Shown here: positions 22,161 to 32,749 of the stretch, one piece after another | How the letters are laid out: each line of letters begins with the position of its first letter | How positions within the stretch are numbered: the first letter of the stretch is position 1 | Assembly (NCBI RefSeq): GCF_003171515.1 | Contig: NC_089393.1 | Span: forward strand, 2,356,001 to 2,420,000 | DNA from: Pyrenophora tritici-repentis | Lineage: Eukaryota; Ascomycota; Dothideomycetes; Pleosporales; Pleosporaceae | Length of the DNA stretch: 64,000 nucleotides | Reading direction: 5' to 3' | The notes under the pieces: generated by a model | What the model was told of the DNA's origin: nothing | Databases searched by the model: none | The model's input: the letters and a program-made list of their open reading frames with translations, nothing else | Program-made: the position numbers and the translations under genes

Positions 22161-23052
22161 ATGAGCAACATACCGCGTAGAGACGCCACACAAAGCATTG
22201 ACGAGGAAACCCCGCTTCTCGGCCGAAACGGGGGTGCAACCGGCGGAAAACCGGACAAATGGAGCGCCAAACATCTAAGTAACTACATGGGTAGCAATGT
22301 GGACAGGGACCGGGCCGACGTCGTCTTGATACTTTGCTATGTCATTACCGGTTTACTGGATAGCTCTGCTGTTTTCATCTGGGGCTCCTTTGTGAGCATG
22401 CAGACGGGTGAGTAACGATTCAACAAGCATGCCGTCGCTGAAAATCTTCCGGGTTGCTTACTCAAGATTAGGAAATACGGTGTATCTTGGCCTGGGAATC
22501 GTGGCGCCTTACGAGGGCATCCGCTGGATCAAAGCAGCCGTTTCAATTGTGGCGTTTTGCATTGGGTCCTTCTGCTTTGCGCGCTTTCACCGCTACTTTT
22601 CTCCTGCTAAGAGATGGGTGCTTATTGCATCGTATTCGTTTCAGGCGCTGCTTGTTGCTGTCGCGGCGACGATTGCGACGTTTGGGAAAGATACCAAGGA
22701 GGGCTTGCATTGGCAAATGCTTGTTCCTCTCGCTTCGCTGTCTTTTCAGTCGAGCGGGCAGGCGGTTACGTCGCGTGCGCTAAAGCATCACGGTTTTACT
22801 AGCATTGTGCTTACGAGCAATTACTGCGATTTGTTCTCCGATCCGGCTTTGTTCAAGATGTCCAACTTCGAGCGCAATAGGAGGATTGGTGCGCCATTGG
22901 CGTTATTGACAGGAGCTTGTATCGGAGGGTTGTATGCGCATAGCAGTGTTGGCCTTGCGGGTGCGTTGTGGACTGCCGTAGTACTCAAGGTGATAGCCGT
23001 CTTTGCTTGGTTGTTCTGGCAATCTGAAGCTCTGGAGTCTCTCGAAGAGTAG
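22161..23052 (+). CDS. DUF1275 (YoaK-like) membrane protein
   Basis: Exons 22161-22407 and 22472-23052; 275 residues. After a polar N-terminus (about 50 residues, with ETPLLGR) come six or so hydrophobic segments. The motif DVVLILCYVITGLLDSSAVFIWGSFVSMQTGNTVYL is split by the intron inside the Gly codon (G|GA) and is characteristic of the DUF1275/YoaK family of small membrane proteins, whose substrate is not established. The C-terminus is acidic (EALESLEE). Confidence 0.85.
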
Positions 23053-23927
23053 AGGTGTGTTTGATTGGACTCTGGTATACCCTATTAGATCTTTCGGCTC
23101 TTTCACACTAAGCGCATATAGAACGCATACGACAAGAAGTATAGATATCACCTGTAAGACTATAGCCTTTTTAGCGTTCAACAATACACATTAATATCCC
23201 ATGGCAGCATCTAGCACGTGCTTGGGTCCTTTACTATTGCGCATTTTCCACCTAGCACGAAAGTACAAGCACAATCAGGTAATTGGTGCATCTTAATGAT
23301 AGCTGCTTTGATATCTTCGAGCATTCAATTAGGAATAGACCTGCAAAACGGAATATTCGAAAACTTTTCGTACCACTTTCAGTCGCGGTCTGATCCTCGA
23401 AGCCAACAGAGTGAGTGCGAACGGTTCGTCAACAGAGCTTCGAATAGCATCAATTGGATACCAAGGTTCTCTGGCGGTCGAAGGACAGCACTGGCTGCGG
23501 GGATAGCAGCAAAAAGTCCGTACAACGGAACTTTGTCATTGTTTGTAAATGAGTTGCATTTCTCCATGTTGACGCAGACAGTCAAGTCACCAAGCGTGGA
23601 TTTCATAGTACTAATTGTCCACTCACCAACACTATAGCCAAAAACCCTGGACAGCTTGACAGTCTATTAACGCACCGACAACCCGTAACTAGCAACAAGA
23701 ACCGAAAATTGACGTATCACTGTACCAGTCGCCTCTGCACTGCTACACTGCATCCTTGACCTTTCACGTCATCGCCCCAGACACACCATATACGCTCGGC
23801 TCACCTAACATCCTGGCGCAGAGCAAACGCTCCCTCAGCTACCCACATAAGCCGCTGCCTGACCACACCACTCACACGACTCTGACACGAAACTACGGCC
23901 CTCAACCCGCGAAGAGACAAGGAAAGC
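23053..23927. other. Intergenic region
   Basis: No supported gene. Frames of 139 residues (plus, no ATG start) and 75 residues (minus) overlap antisense between 23218 and 23637 and have no recognisable motif. Confidence 0.5.
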
Positions 23928-24974
23928 ATGGCGCGCAAACGTTCGTACAACACCATGAGGGCGCTGGAGCAGCCATCTGAGCTCGAGCAAGCGTTTTCCC
24001 AAGAGGTTGAGACAAACGAGACAGCACTACCAGCCCCGAGCTTCAGCTTCACTAGCAATTTCGACTCTAGTCTTGATAATTCGGATAACTCTTCTGAATC
24101 CTCATCTGAATCAGAGGATGATGGCAGTGGCACGTCAAGTAACGGTTCCATAACCCTGAATCAAGGAAATGGACAGCAAACGGCAACACCTCCTACAACC
24201 ATCCCAGCCCCACCCGCAACACTCTCCCGTCTTCCACTCCACATCCAAACCCAAATCTGGACGCTCGCCCTCCCCAAACCACGCACCCGCATCCTCGAAC
24301 TCCACACCTACAACACAATCGACCACTTACCTAGACTCATATACCACCCACCCCTACCGTCCCTCTTCTCCGTCTGCCGCGCCTCACGCTCCCTCAGTAT
24401 CACCCATGACGGCGGAGAAATCGTAACCTTCACCACCCCATCATCCACGCTACTATTCCATTCTTACGGTGAGACAACGGACACCACGACGACCACCGAC
24501 TCGACAGACCCTAACACATCACCATCCCCATCCTTCTACCTCAAACCCACCCTCACTATCCTCTTCCTCCCCGCCCGCTTCACAGCTAGCTGCCGAACCC
24601 CCGAAACAGCCCGCCTCCGCACCCTAACCACGCTCTTCCATCCAAACCTACTATCACGCCTCTCCCGCCTCCTCATCTCCTTCAGCGGCACCGACAACTT
24701 CAGCGCCATCGGCCCCGTGCTGCGGCCGTACGCGCGACTCGAGACGCTGTATCTGTGTATGAATGACTTGCGGGTTGATATGAGGGTGAGGAGGTTGGTG
24801 AGGCAGGGGTTTTGGGGCAGAGACCTGTTTGCGGCGAGGATTGCGAGGGTGCTGAGGGAGACGGAGGACGAGGAGACGGATGATGAGAGTGAGGGAGTGG
24901 AGGTGGCGAGGGTGAGGGAGGAGGTTAGAGAGAGGAGGAGGGTGGTGGAGGTGGATTTGTTGTTGGGGTTTTAG
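23928..24974 (+). CDS. 2EXR-domain protein
   Basis: Intronless, 348 residues, starting MARKRSYNT. A Ser/Glu/Asp-rich N-terminal third precedes a segment around residues 100-150 (LSRLPLHIQTQIWTLALPKPR, then PSLFSVCRASR) that matches the 2EXR pattern common in filamentous fungi: a short leucine-rich helix with IWxLALP and a later LLxVCRxSR. Function of this expanded family is unknown. The C-terminal part is Arg/Glu-rich and acidic. Confidence 0.75.
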   Translation: MARKRSYNTMRALEQPSELEQAFSQEVETNETALPAPSFSFTSNFDSSLDNSDNSSESSSESEDDGSGTSSNGSITLNQGNGQQTATPPTTIPAPPATLSRLPLHIQTQIWTLALPKPRTRILELHTYNTIDHLPRLIYHPPLPSLFSVCRASRSLSITHDGGEIVTFTTPSSTLLFHSYGETTDTTTTTDSTDPNTSPSPSFYLKPTLTILFLPARFTASCRTPETARLRTLTTLFHPNLLSRLSRLLISFSGTDNFSAIGPVLRPYARLETLYLCMNDLRVDMRVRRLVRQGFWGRDLFAARIARVLRETEDEETDDESEGVEVARVREEVRERRRVVEVDLLLGF

Positions 24975-25281
24975 ATGATGGACAGGAGGCAAGGAGGAGG
25001 GTAGGAGGATGCTAGTTTTCTGGATTTGTGTAGGGTTTTGTTGATTTTGTTGGTCTACGAGGATTTCTTTGTTGAGGTATGGGTTGCCTAGGGTGGTTTC
25101 CAAGGGTTGAGTGATTGTTACTTTTGAGATTGTTCATGGCATGGTGTTGGCTGACACGATGGAATCAAAAATGGATTGGATGGAAATGATAAGTGCAATT
25201 AAATCGATCCATGACGTCTATAATGAACTTCCCATTTCCATGCACCAAAATCTCCTGTTCAGCACACACATCTATGAGTTC
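24975..25281. other. Convergent intergenic region
   Basis: Lies between the stop codons of the 2EXR gene (plus) and the Crt10-like gene (minus). No further feature seen; it probably holds both 3' UTRs. Confidence 0.55.
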
Positions 25282-27433
25282 CTAGACGATAATCTCATCT
25301 AGACTAGGCGCCTCACTCGTTTTCCGTTTCGACAGCTCAAAGCTCAATACCATAGAGTCCGTGTAGTGCAGCAAAACACGCCATCTTCTCGGTTGTAGCA
25401 CTTGTTCCTCTCGATCTTCTGGATCTGGATCACTTGTTTGATCAAACATGCCTATTCTCAATATCAGCACAAGAGAGCTCACCAAAGATACAGTGGTAAA
25501 ACATTCAAATCCAACTTACCTTGTACAGGTGCAACAGCCACACCAGCCAACCGTGACTCTAGGTACATACCCACTACCATATTCTCGTTCTTCTCTCTGA
25601 ACGGCAACAAATACTCGAGTTTGAACCCATATCTTGGTTGGGGATTACCCTCATCCTTGGTCCAGTACAAGGTAAACACTCCAACGCGACCGATTGGAGA
25701 ACCGACAAGAAACACGCCCAACTCTGGTATTTGTGCAAAGTAACAATGGCGATCTTCAGGCACGAGATCGAGTGACCATTCGCCCGGATGTAGTGGCCGA
25801 CGCATTGTAACGACGCATTCTGGGCGGCTCTGTCCTTGCTTCACCTGAGGGCTTTGGAAGAGGAAAATCTCCTCTTTTGTGATGATGAGGAAGGGGTTGG
25901 AAGGCTGTTTGGTCTCTTGGTGTTAGCTTCAGAATATTACGCAGGATGACTTGTAAAACGCAGGGCTTGGCCAATTCCATCAAAAAACAGGGAAAATGTA
26001 GCATACCATTTGGATCTCTTTCGCGGTTTCTGCAGATTCCGAATTGGGTTTGATCGAGCAGTACGGTTCACTAAGAGGTTGCCGAACTCTACGTGGAGCA
26101 GCATCCGACGACAGAGCTTCCTGGACCGCTGCCAATTGGATGTCCATGTCACTTTCTTCAGTTTCGCTTTCGCTTTCGCTCTCATCGCTGAAATAACAAC
26201 TGAGTCCACTCAAGTGTTCGCAACTTTCATGAATAGTAAACTGGGTTTTGTGAGCAGTAACATCGAGGAAAACCGACTCCAACGACTTTGGTTCCAACGC
26301 CGTCTCTTCTTCCAACGTCAATTCGTAAGCGCATCGTGTGTCTAGCGCGATAGCGCCCCAGTTTCCATGAATGTAGACTTGGGCATCAGGGCAACCGCAC
26401 GAATTACCGCGGCCAAACACCCACTCCTTGGGTGGCTCTAGTTTGTTTGCCCATAGACAAAAGCCTACTTTGATAAGCGATACCCAGGTGCGATCGCGCA
26501 AATTCCACAAGATGGTTTCCCCGTCGATGCTGCAGCTCAGAAGGAAGTTTCCTGATTCGTCGTTGAAAGTTATGGAGGGGATGTTGCCCCTAGCTTGGAG
26601 AGTAAAGACATTCTCGGTTTCTCTCGTTGGGTCAGCATCTCGTAGTGCAAGCGCGTATGCAATAACGGTAATGCAGTGTGTGTTGGCGCTGATAGCAATG
26701 ATACGAGCCTCTCGATGTACTGCTAATCCCCAAGCGCTTGCTCCAACATTACGAAGAAGAAAGCAATGGATATCGTCCTCACTAGCAGGCTCGTCTTTGG
26801 TGGTCCGCCGTTCTAAAGCTCGATGGATCTCTTCTGTTCGATAACCAACCACATCGCCGTCGTCGCGGGCTAGTAGAAGGATTTCCTCATTACCAAGGTA
26901 GTCCACAAGGATTCGATTGATTGACCGGTGGTTGTCTGCAAATATACCTGGTCCGGTCTGGCCAGTTGATGGGGGGTGGATGACAAGCTCAGGCTCAGAT
27001 AGACTCTGGTCGGGGAAGCTTGGCTGGTAGACATGTATGACGTCGTTGGACGCGACAAGATAGATATTGTACCGTTGTGAGAGCGCTGTCAAGTCGCAAC
27101 GCCATTCCCGGATTTGTGGGGCTAAAGCATGGTTGGGAAACTGTCTACAATCAGCAATTTCTTCTGTCGATAGTACTGAACGTATTGAACCATGAAGTAT
27201 ACGAATACAGCAAACATTCAAGAATGAAGGGCCATATTCGAAGGCGACATAACCAAATAATCAGCCAAAAGGGCCCCTCTACACCATTATGAGGTGAAGT
27301 AATGTATTCAAAGGGCTGGTCCAATCTGTGAATGGTATGTACGTGTAAGAAACGAATAAGCTTACCCGCTCTTTTCCGCCGTGTACGCCTGTCGGGATAC
27401 AAACAACATGTTTTTCCATGCTGTAAAATGCAT
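25282..27433 (-). CDS. CRT10: Crt10-like protein (WD40-type; ribonucleotide reductase regulator family)
   Basis: Minus-strand model: 27433-27366, 27325-27285, 27175-26007, 25904-25520, 25451-25282; 610 residues. The body matches the fungal Crt10 family: WRCDLTALSQRYNIYLV, then a LGNEEILLLARDDGDVVGY blade, beta-propeller-like repeats, an acidic Ser/Glu segment, and a C-terminal part with FLIITKEEIFLFQSPQ and RWRVLLHYTD. In yeast Crt10 affects transcription of ribonucleotide reductase genes. The last two introns (102 and 68 nt) join phases cleanly. The N-terminal exons are less certain: the first intron would be only 40 nt, and the second uses a weak GTGTAG donor. The main exon frame also runs further upstream, to about 27245. 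Confidence 0.75.
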
Positions 27434-27834
27434 TCTCACTGTTGAAAAATAGGTTGACAAAAGTGAGTGCCGTGATCTACGGAGGTTGACGACTGCTTGT
27501 GTGACGTGAGCTAGCGCCAAGTGCCGCTCCTTGGACAGAGCACCACGTGATTGTACTATCACAACAACCAGAGCTGTAATACAGACAAGAGCGACCGCAC
27601 AATATTTGAACAAATGCGACAGCGGAAAAAGACAGAAATCGAAAGCAGCCTCCGAGATTCCAGCCTTTTCAGGCGGGAAAACCTCGCGACGCCAATTATT
27701 TCAAGGCTCTATCTAATCCTAATAATGTCTCCCCGATGGTTATGCATCATATAAACCTCATGAAACCTCTAATAACCGTCGCGTAGATCATTGACTGTAC
27801 ATGACGCCCGCTAGACCAAGTACGCGAATGTCAT
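27434..27834. other. Intergenic region between two minus-strand genes
   Basis: No gene seen. Contains the YHM2 3' UTR and the Crt10-like promoter. Confidence 0.55.
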
Positions 27835-29062
27835 CTAATGCTTTGCGGTAACCTTGTCGCCAGTGAGCTTCTCGACAGCTTCCTTTGCACTGCATTTCTG
27901 TTAGTAACTGTTTTGCAATGAATAATGAGGATGAAAACTTACACATCACCGAGGGCTACCATGCAAACTGTCTGCCAAACACCAAGCCCGATTCTGGGGG
28001 CGACACCTCGGTAGAGGCCCTTGACACCGTTGTTGGAGTAGATGTACTTAAAGGCCGAGGCAACATTCAAGTTCTTGGGGCGGTTGGGATCAACCGTTTT
28101 GGACTGGAGCTCAACACGGATGACCTCAATGGGCTGGTTCCATGCGCTCAATCCACCACCCAAGGCTGAAGCGGTGATCTTCTCAACCACGGTGAGCTTC
28201 TCGCCGTTCTCCTTTTTCATGACCTTCCGGATACCAGTCTCGGCAACACGCGATAGACCGAAACGAGATCCCCAGTTGGTGACCTGGCGCACCGCGACGG
28301 CGTTGACACCACGGTTGATACCGCGGAGACCTTCCGTGCGCCAAATCTGCATGAACGTCTCGAGCGTGCCTGGGGGCTTTGCGCCAGTGGCAGCGACCTT
28401 GTGTTTTGTAATTTCGACCGTCTTCATGCAGGTGCAGAAACCCATGGTGGCATAGGCTTGAGCAAGACCACCAGTCATGCCACCAGAGATACCGGCAACA
28501 AAGTCAGGAGCGCCAAACGACTTGGCGTAGTATTCGGCTTCCGAGGCGACGAAGAGGAGGACGGCTCCCTTGGTGGAGGCTTCGATCCAGGCCCAGGGGA
28601 TGAGGCCTTGATAGACTGTTCACCACCTTGTCAGCAATTGACTCCCACAACTGGCCATAGCAGTACTGACAGCCAAGAACACCTCCTCGCGACCAGATGC
28701 GGCCGATAGCACCTCCGAAGCCTTCAGACCTGTTGGCAGCCATGGTGGTCTTTACGACTTCCAATGGCTATCGTCGGCTGTTAGTTTTGGCTTCCAATGA
28801 CACTGCAATTGAGTCGCATACCTGTCCCAGAGTTGTCACTCTGTAACACTCTGTTAGCGACCATTCATCCTTCTTGCTTGATAACGTAGCATCTACTTAC
28901 TCAAACATGTTGAGACCAGCACCAACTGAAGGCTACAGTCAGCGCACATTCACACAACCCCGCGGTCGACGGCAACTTACGCAACAAGTTGCTAAACTTG
29001 ACTGGCTTCTTCTCGAGCACTGGCGGCCCACTGGGCAAGCCCGTCACAGATGTGGAACTCAT
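27835..29062 (-). CDS. YHM2: Mitochondrial citrate/oxoglutarate carrier (Yhm2-type)
   Basis: Six exons on the minus strand: 29062-28981, 28925-28901, 28840-28822, 28767-28671, 28615-27943, 27889-27835; 316 residues. Exons 2 and 3 are only 25 and 19 bases long. The spliced product shows the Yhm2 signature EVTTLGQPLEVVKTTMAANR running across exons 2-4, then GFCTCMKTVEIT, GINRGVNAVAVRQ and SAWNQPIEVIRVELQSK, which are modified mitochondrial-carrier repeats. Yhm2 exports citrate from mitochondria in exchange for oxoglutarate, feeding cytosolic NADPH and acetyl-CoA; it was also described as an mtDNA-maintenance protein. One donor is the non-consensus GTCAGT. The upstream neighbour on the same strand is citrate synthase, which makes its substrate. 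Confidence 0.95.
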
Positions 29063-29901
29063 TCTCTGGGATTGTCTTGTCGAAGATACGGGGCCTGACC
29101 AAGGCAAAAGGGTGCTTCGTCGCAAATGTAAGTAGGATCGAGTGTGTAGAAAAAAAGAGGAAAGGGATGCATGAAAAGACGGTATGGGATTGCGAGGTGG
29201 TCTGTGTTGCTCTGGTACACGGGGCAGGGTGGGTTGACCGGCGCGGCGCTATAGTCGGGGTCCCAACATCGTTCCTGAGGCTATCGGCTATGGGCTACTG
29301 CTACGGCGACCCTTGGCGGTCCTTCCCATAAGTGCGGGTATCGGGCATGCCAGGCCACCAGCATTTAATTTGTGATGATCGGCTTCGCGACGATCTTTAC
29401 CATATATCGCGAAATGCTTTGTATTTTTCTTTTCCTTGCCCTGAACAACATGCCTACAGATGCTTTCCGAACTGCGAGTTGATGTCTCGGAATGGGAACC
29501 GGGCCAAATGCTCAGCTCAAGGGATCCGTATCGGTTCCCCAATGACCCATGACCCATGAATCATCGAAACTCCGACCGTCCCGATTACTTTTCTTGCCTT
29601 TATTACTTTTTTACGCCGCTGCGATTGGGCCGATACTACATGCCTTCAATTACTCCGACGAGCCTTCGCTCACCGTCATTCCCCCGAAAGCTGAGGTTAC
29701 AGAGGCAAATGGGTCGAGTGTAGATTTTTAGTTCATCAAGATAGAATTACAGCAAGTCGTTCACTAGATGCTAGTGCTATACCGCCGCAACGCATCCATT
29801 CCTATCGTTACATTTCAAGTTTTACACAGGACAAGGTATCTTTGAATTCAAGTAAATTCCTCCACATTCTCATCCCCGCGTAACACGCCTCGGTGACATG
29901 T
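29063..29901. other. Intergenic between citrate synthase 3' end and YHM2 start
   Basis: No gene seen. It should hold the YHM2 promoter and the 3' UTR of citrate synthase. A 60-codon plus-strand frame at 29549-29731 has no motif. Confidence 0.55.
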
Positions 29902-31465
29902 TTACAACTTAGCGCCGACCAGCTTGGCGTAAGCCTCGGTGCTGAAAGACTTGGGCCTCTCAATTGGGGCACCGACGGCACGGTCAATGATGAGCTGAGG
30001 AAGGACACCGAGCGCACGGGATACACCGAAGAGGACGGTGTAGTAGTTCTGCTCCGTGAGTCCGTAGTACTGGAGGAGGACACCGGAGTGGGCGTCAACG
30101 TTGGGGTATGGGTTCTTGGTCTTTCCGTGCTCGGTGAGGACACCGGGGGCAATCTTGTAGACCTGGCTGACGAGCTTGAACATGGGGTCATCGGGCAGGT
30201 GCTTCTGGGCAAACTCGCGCTGGGAGACGTAGCGGGGGTCGGTCTTGCGGAGAACAGCGTGGCCGTATCCGGGAACAACCTGGCCATTCTTGAGCGTGGA
30301 CCAGAGGTAGTCCTTGATGGCCTGGTCGCTGAGGTCGTTGCCAATGGCCTTCTTCATCTTCTGGAGCCAGACGAGCACCTCCTGGTTGGCCAGTCCGTGG
30401 AGAGGACCAGCAAGACCGTTGAGACCAGCAGCCAGGGAGAGGTAAGGCGAGCTGAGTGCGGAACCAACCAAGTGGGTGGTGTGGGCGCTGACGTTACCAC
30501 CCTCGTGGTCGGTGTGGATGGTCAAGTACAGGCGCATCAGCTCAACAAAGTCCTTGTTCTCGGAGAAACCGAGCTGGTTGGCCAAGTTGAATGAGTAGTC
30601 CTTGTCCTTCTGAATGGGCGCGACCTTGCCGTCCTTATAGATGTTGCGGTAGATCTTTGCGGCGAGGGTGGGGAGCTTGGCAATGAGGTCCATGGCGTCC
30701 TCAAAGGTGTGCTCCCAGTACTGAGACTTGGGCATGCCCTTGGCGTAGGCCTTTGCGAAGTTGGACTCGTGCTCGAGAGCAGTGACGGCGAGAGAGAACT
30801 GGGCCATTGGGTGGAGGTCGCTGGGGCAGCGGTCGATGAGCTCCTCGACGAACTTGGGCACATCGGAGCGGGCGGCCCACTCAGCGGAGAGGTCGCGGAC
30901 TTGCTGCTCGGAGGGAACCTCGCCGGTCAGGAGGAGCCAGAAGAGACCTTCTGGAAGGGGCTCTTGACCACCGGGAGCCTTGGGGAGGAGCTCCTGGCAT
31001 TCAGGGATCTATCTAGTGTAAGCAGTGCGTCTGATGAGATGATAAAAATGCCACATACAGTCTTGCCACGGAAACGGATACCCTCCTCCGAATCGAGGAC
31101 GGATCCTTCCCAGACGAGCGACTTGATACCACGGGCACCGCCGTAGACCTGGTCGAGGGTAACCTCGCCGATAACCTTGCTACCGTGCTCCCTAGGGTAT
31201 GATGTCAGTTCTGCGTTGAGATAGCTGCGGGGGTCATAAGCCGTACTTGCGGAGCTTCTTGATCTTCTCGATCTCGCCGGGAAGCTTGTTAGCAAAAGTC
31301 TCCTTCAGCGACTGCAATTGAGGCGGTTAGCAGTTTCCTTGGTCTCAATGGGCCGAGTGCGCATACGGTGGTCTTGCTGGAGTAGCAGCGGAGGCCATTG
31401 AAGGCTGTAGTCCGCAGGGGAGCAGCGGCGCGGAGAGCGCCCGACAATCGTAGAGCAGAGGCCAT
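29902..31465 (-). CDS. CIT1: Citrate synthase, mitochondrial
   Basis: Exons on the minus strand: 31465-31367, 31311-31247, 31191-31059, 31008-29902; 467 residues. The N-terminus ([19 protein letters not shown], then YSS) is an Arg-rich mitochondrial targeting sequence. Catalytic residues sit in recognisable motifs: the His in [12 protein letters not shown], the His in [16 protein letters not shown] and the Asp in [10 protein letters not shown]. It condenses oxaloacetate with acetyl-CoA in the TCA cycle matrix. All splices are in phase (for example CGC AA|G GAG). It is divergent from the Seb1-like gene and same-strand with the YHM2 citrate carrier. Confidence 0.97.
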
Positions 31466-32749
31466 TTTGATGTGGTGTGAGAGAAGAAGTGATCGAACGG
31501 GTGGGAGGGATTAAAAGGCTGCGATCGGGGGAGAAAATATCGGTGGAGCCCCCAGCACGGTCGTCATGCCGCAGCCAAACCAAGGAATCCATGGATCCAA
31601 CCGTAGTACCCGCGCGGGTATGTTCGGAGGTCCCTCATTGCCGATGTTCCTTGCGAGCTGAGTTACAATGATTAGCAAACCATTGCGAGCAGCGAGAATG
31701 TAGTCGATTCTTGGTCTGTCGTTCGGAACCGTTCAAGCACTTTGACCTGCATCGGAACCAAAAAGCCCGCTTGCGTTCCGCGTGCAAAATGTCTCTCCCG
31801 CTACAGCCGCAACTTGTTGTATACAAACATGCTATCATGGCCATTGAGCAATTGCCTCGGCCTTGCCCTGGGGCCGATGCACGCCTCGTAATTCACGTGG
31901 CCAGCGCAGAAAAAATTACTCTGCAAGGCACATCATGGCGCGCATGGACCCCTTGTAGAAGCATAAGCCCTAGCGCTTCCGCCTTAGTATTTAAAGTAGA
32001 AGGTAGTTGCGATGGCATGTATGATTCCAGTAGCAGTCATCGTTTGAATACATGTACATGTATGCAGGGTCGAGTGTCTGGCCGTGGCACCTGGGTATCA
32101 TAAGATACATGTACTGGACAGTGTGGGTAAGTACCCAATAGACGTGTTCGGCGACTACAGTGGCTTTTTTACACTGGCATGTCCAATATCTTATGACACC
32201 CGGGTGCTAGCTAGGTAGGAGGTGAATGCTGCACAGAATCAATTGGGTATGCTGTCACGTGACCCACTAGCGCTGTCTGTCCAAACTCGGCAGCGACCAA
32301 GCACCCAGCCATCTCTCCGTCACAGGTCTCTCAGGTCTCTCAGGTCTTACTCACCTGCAACCGCGCTCTTGACGTAGATCACACCGCTTTCGCGCAACCC
32401 ATCTCTATTGCATCTTTGACTCTCTGGCGCGTCGCGACCCTTGCGCTCGTGTGAAACGGTTGCGCATTCCAATCTCACCGCGCGGTCGCAGACTAAATCG
32501 CACAAGCTCGCTCCTCAGCTTCAAAACACGTCAGCGCAGCCGCCACTCTGGAGTGTTGCAAGACGCTCAACGCGCTCGACTCCCTCTTTCATCTACACTA
32601 GTCGTACTACCTAGATCTGCCCGCTTCGGCTATCGTCTTGCGGGTTCGAGTAAAGTCTGCGTGTTTGCCATCTCGGTTCTCTCACCACACGCTCCACTCT
32701 AGTAGCATACTCAACCAGACACTTGTTTCTGTGCGCTTTGAACCTAATC
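31466..32749. other. Divergent promoter region with a foldback element
   Basis: Lies between the starts of citrate synthase (minus) and the Seb1-like gene (plus). It contains foldback element copy A (32087-32207), a CACGTGA at about 32257, and a CAGGTCTCT tandem (two perfect copies plus a third ending CAGGTCTTA) from 32323. No gene seen. Confidence 0.6.
32087..32207. repeat. Foldback (MITE-like) element, copy A
   Basis: About 121 bases bounded by inverted repeats: GCACCTGGGTATCATAAGAT at the left and the complement of GCACCCGGGTGTCATAAGAT at the right. The inverted similarity extends about 32-37 bases into each side, so the unit could form a hairpin. It matches copies B and C (both inverted relative to A) across the middle, around CCAATAG-CGTG and GGCGACTACAGTGGC. 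No clear target duplication was seen. Confidence 0.75.

Noticed and set aside
29893..30594. 233-codon plus-strand ORF
   Set aside because: It lies antisense to citrate synthase exon 4; codon bias of that gene opens the opposite frame.
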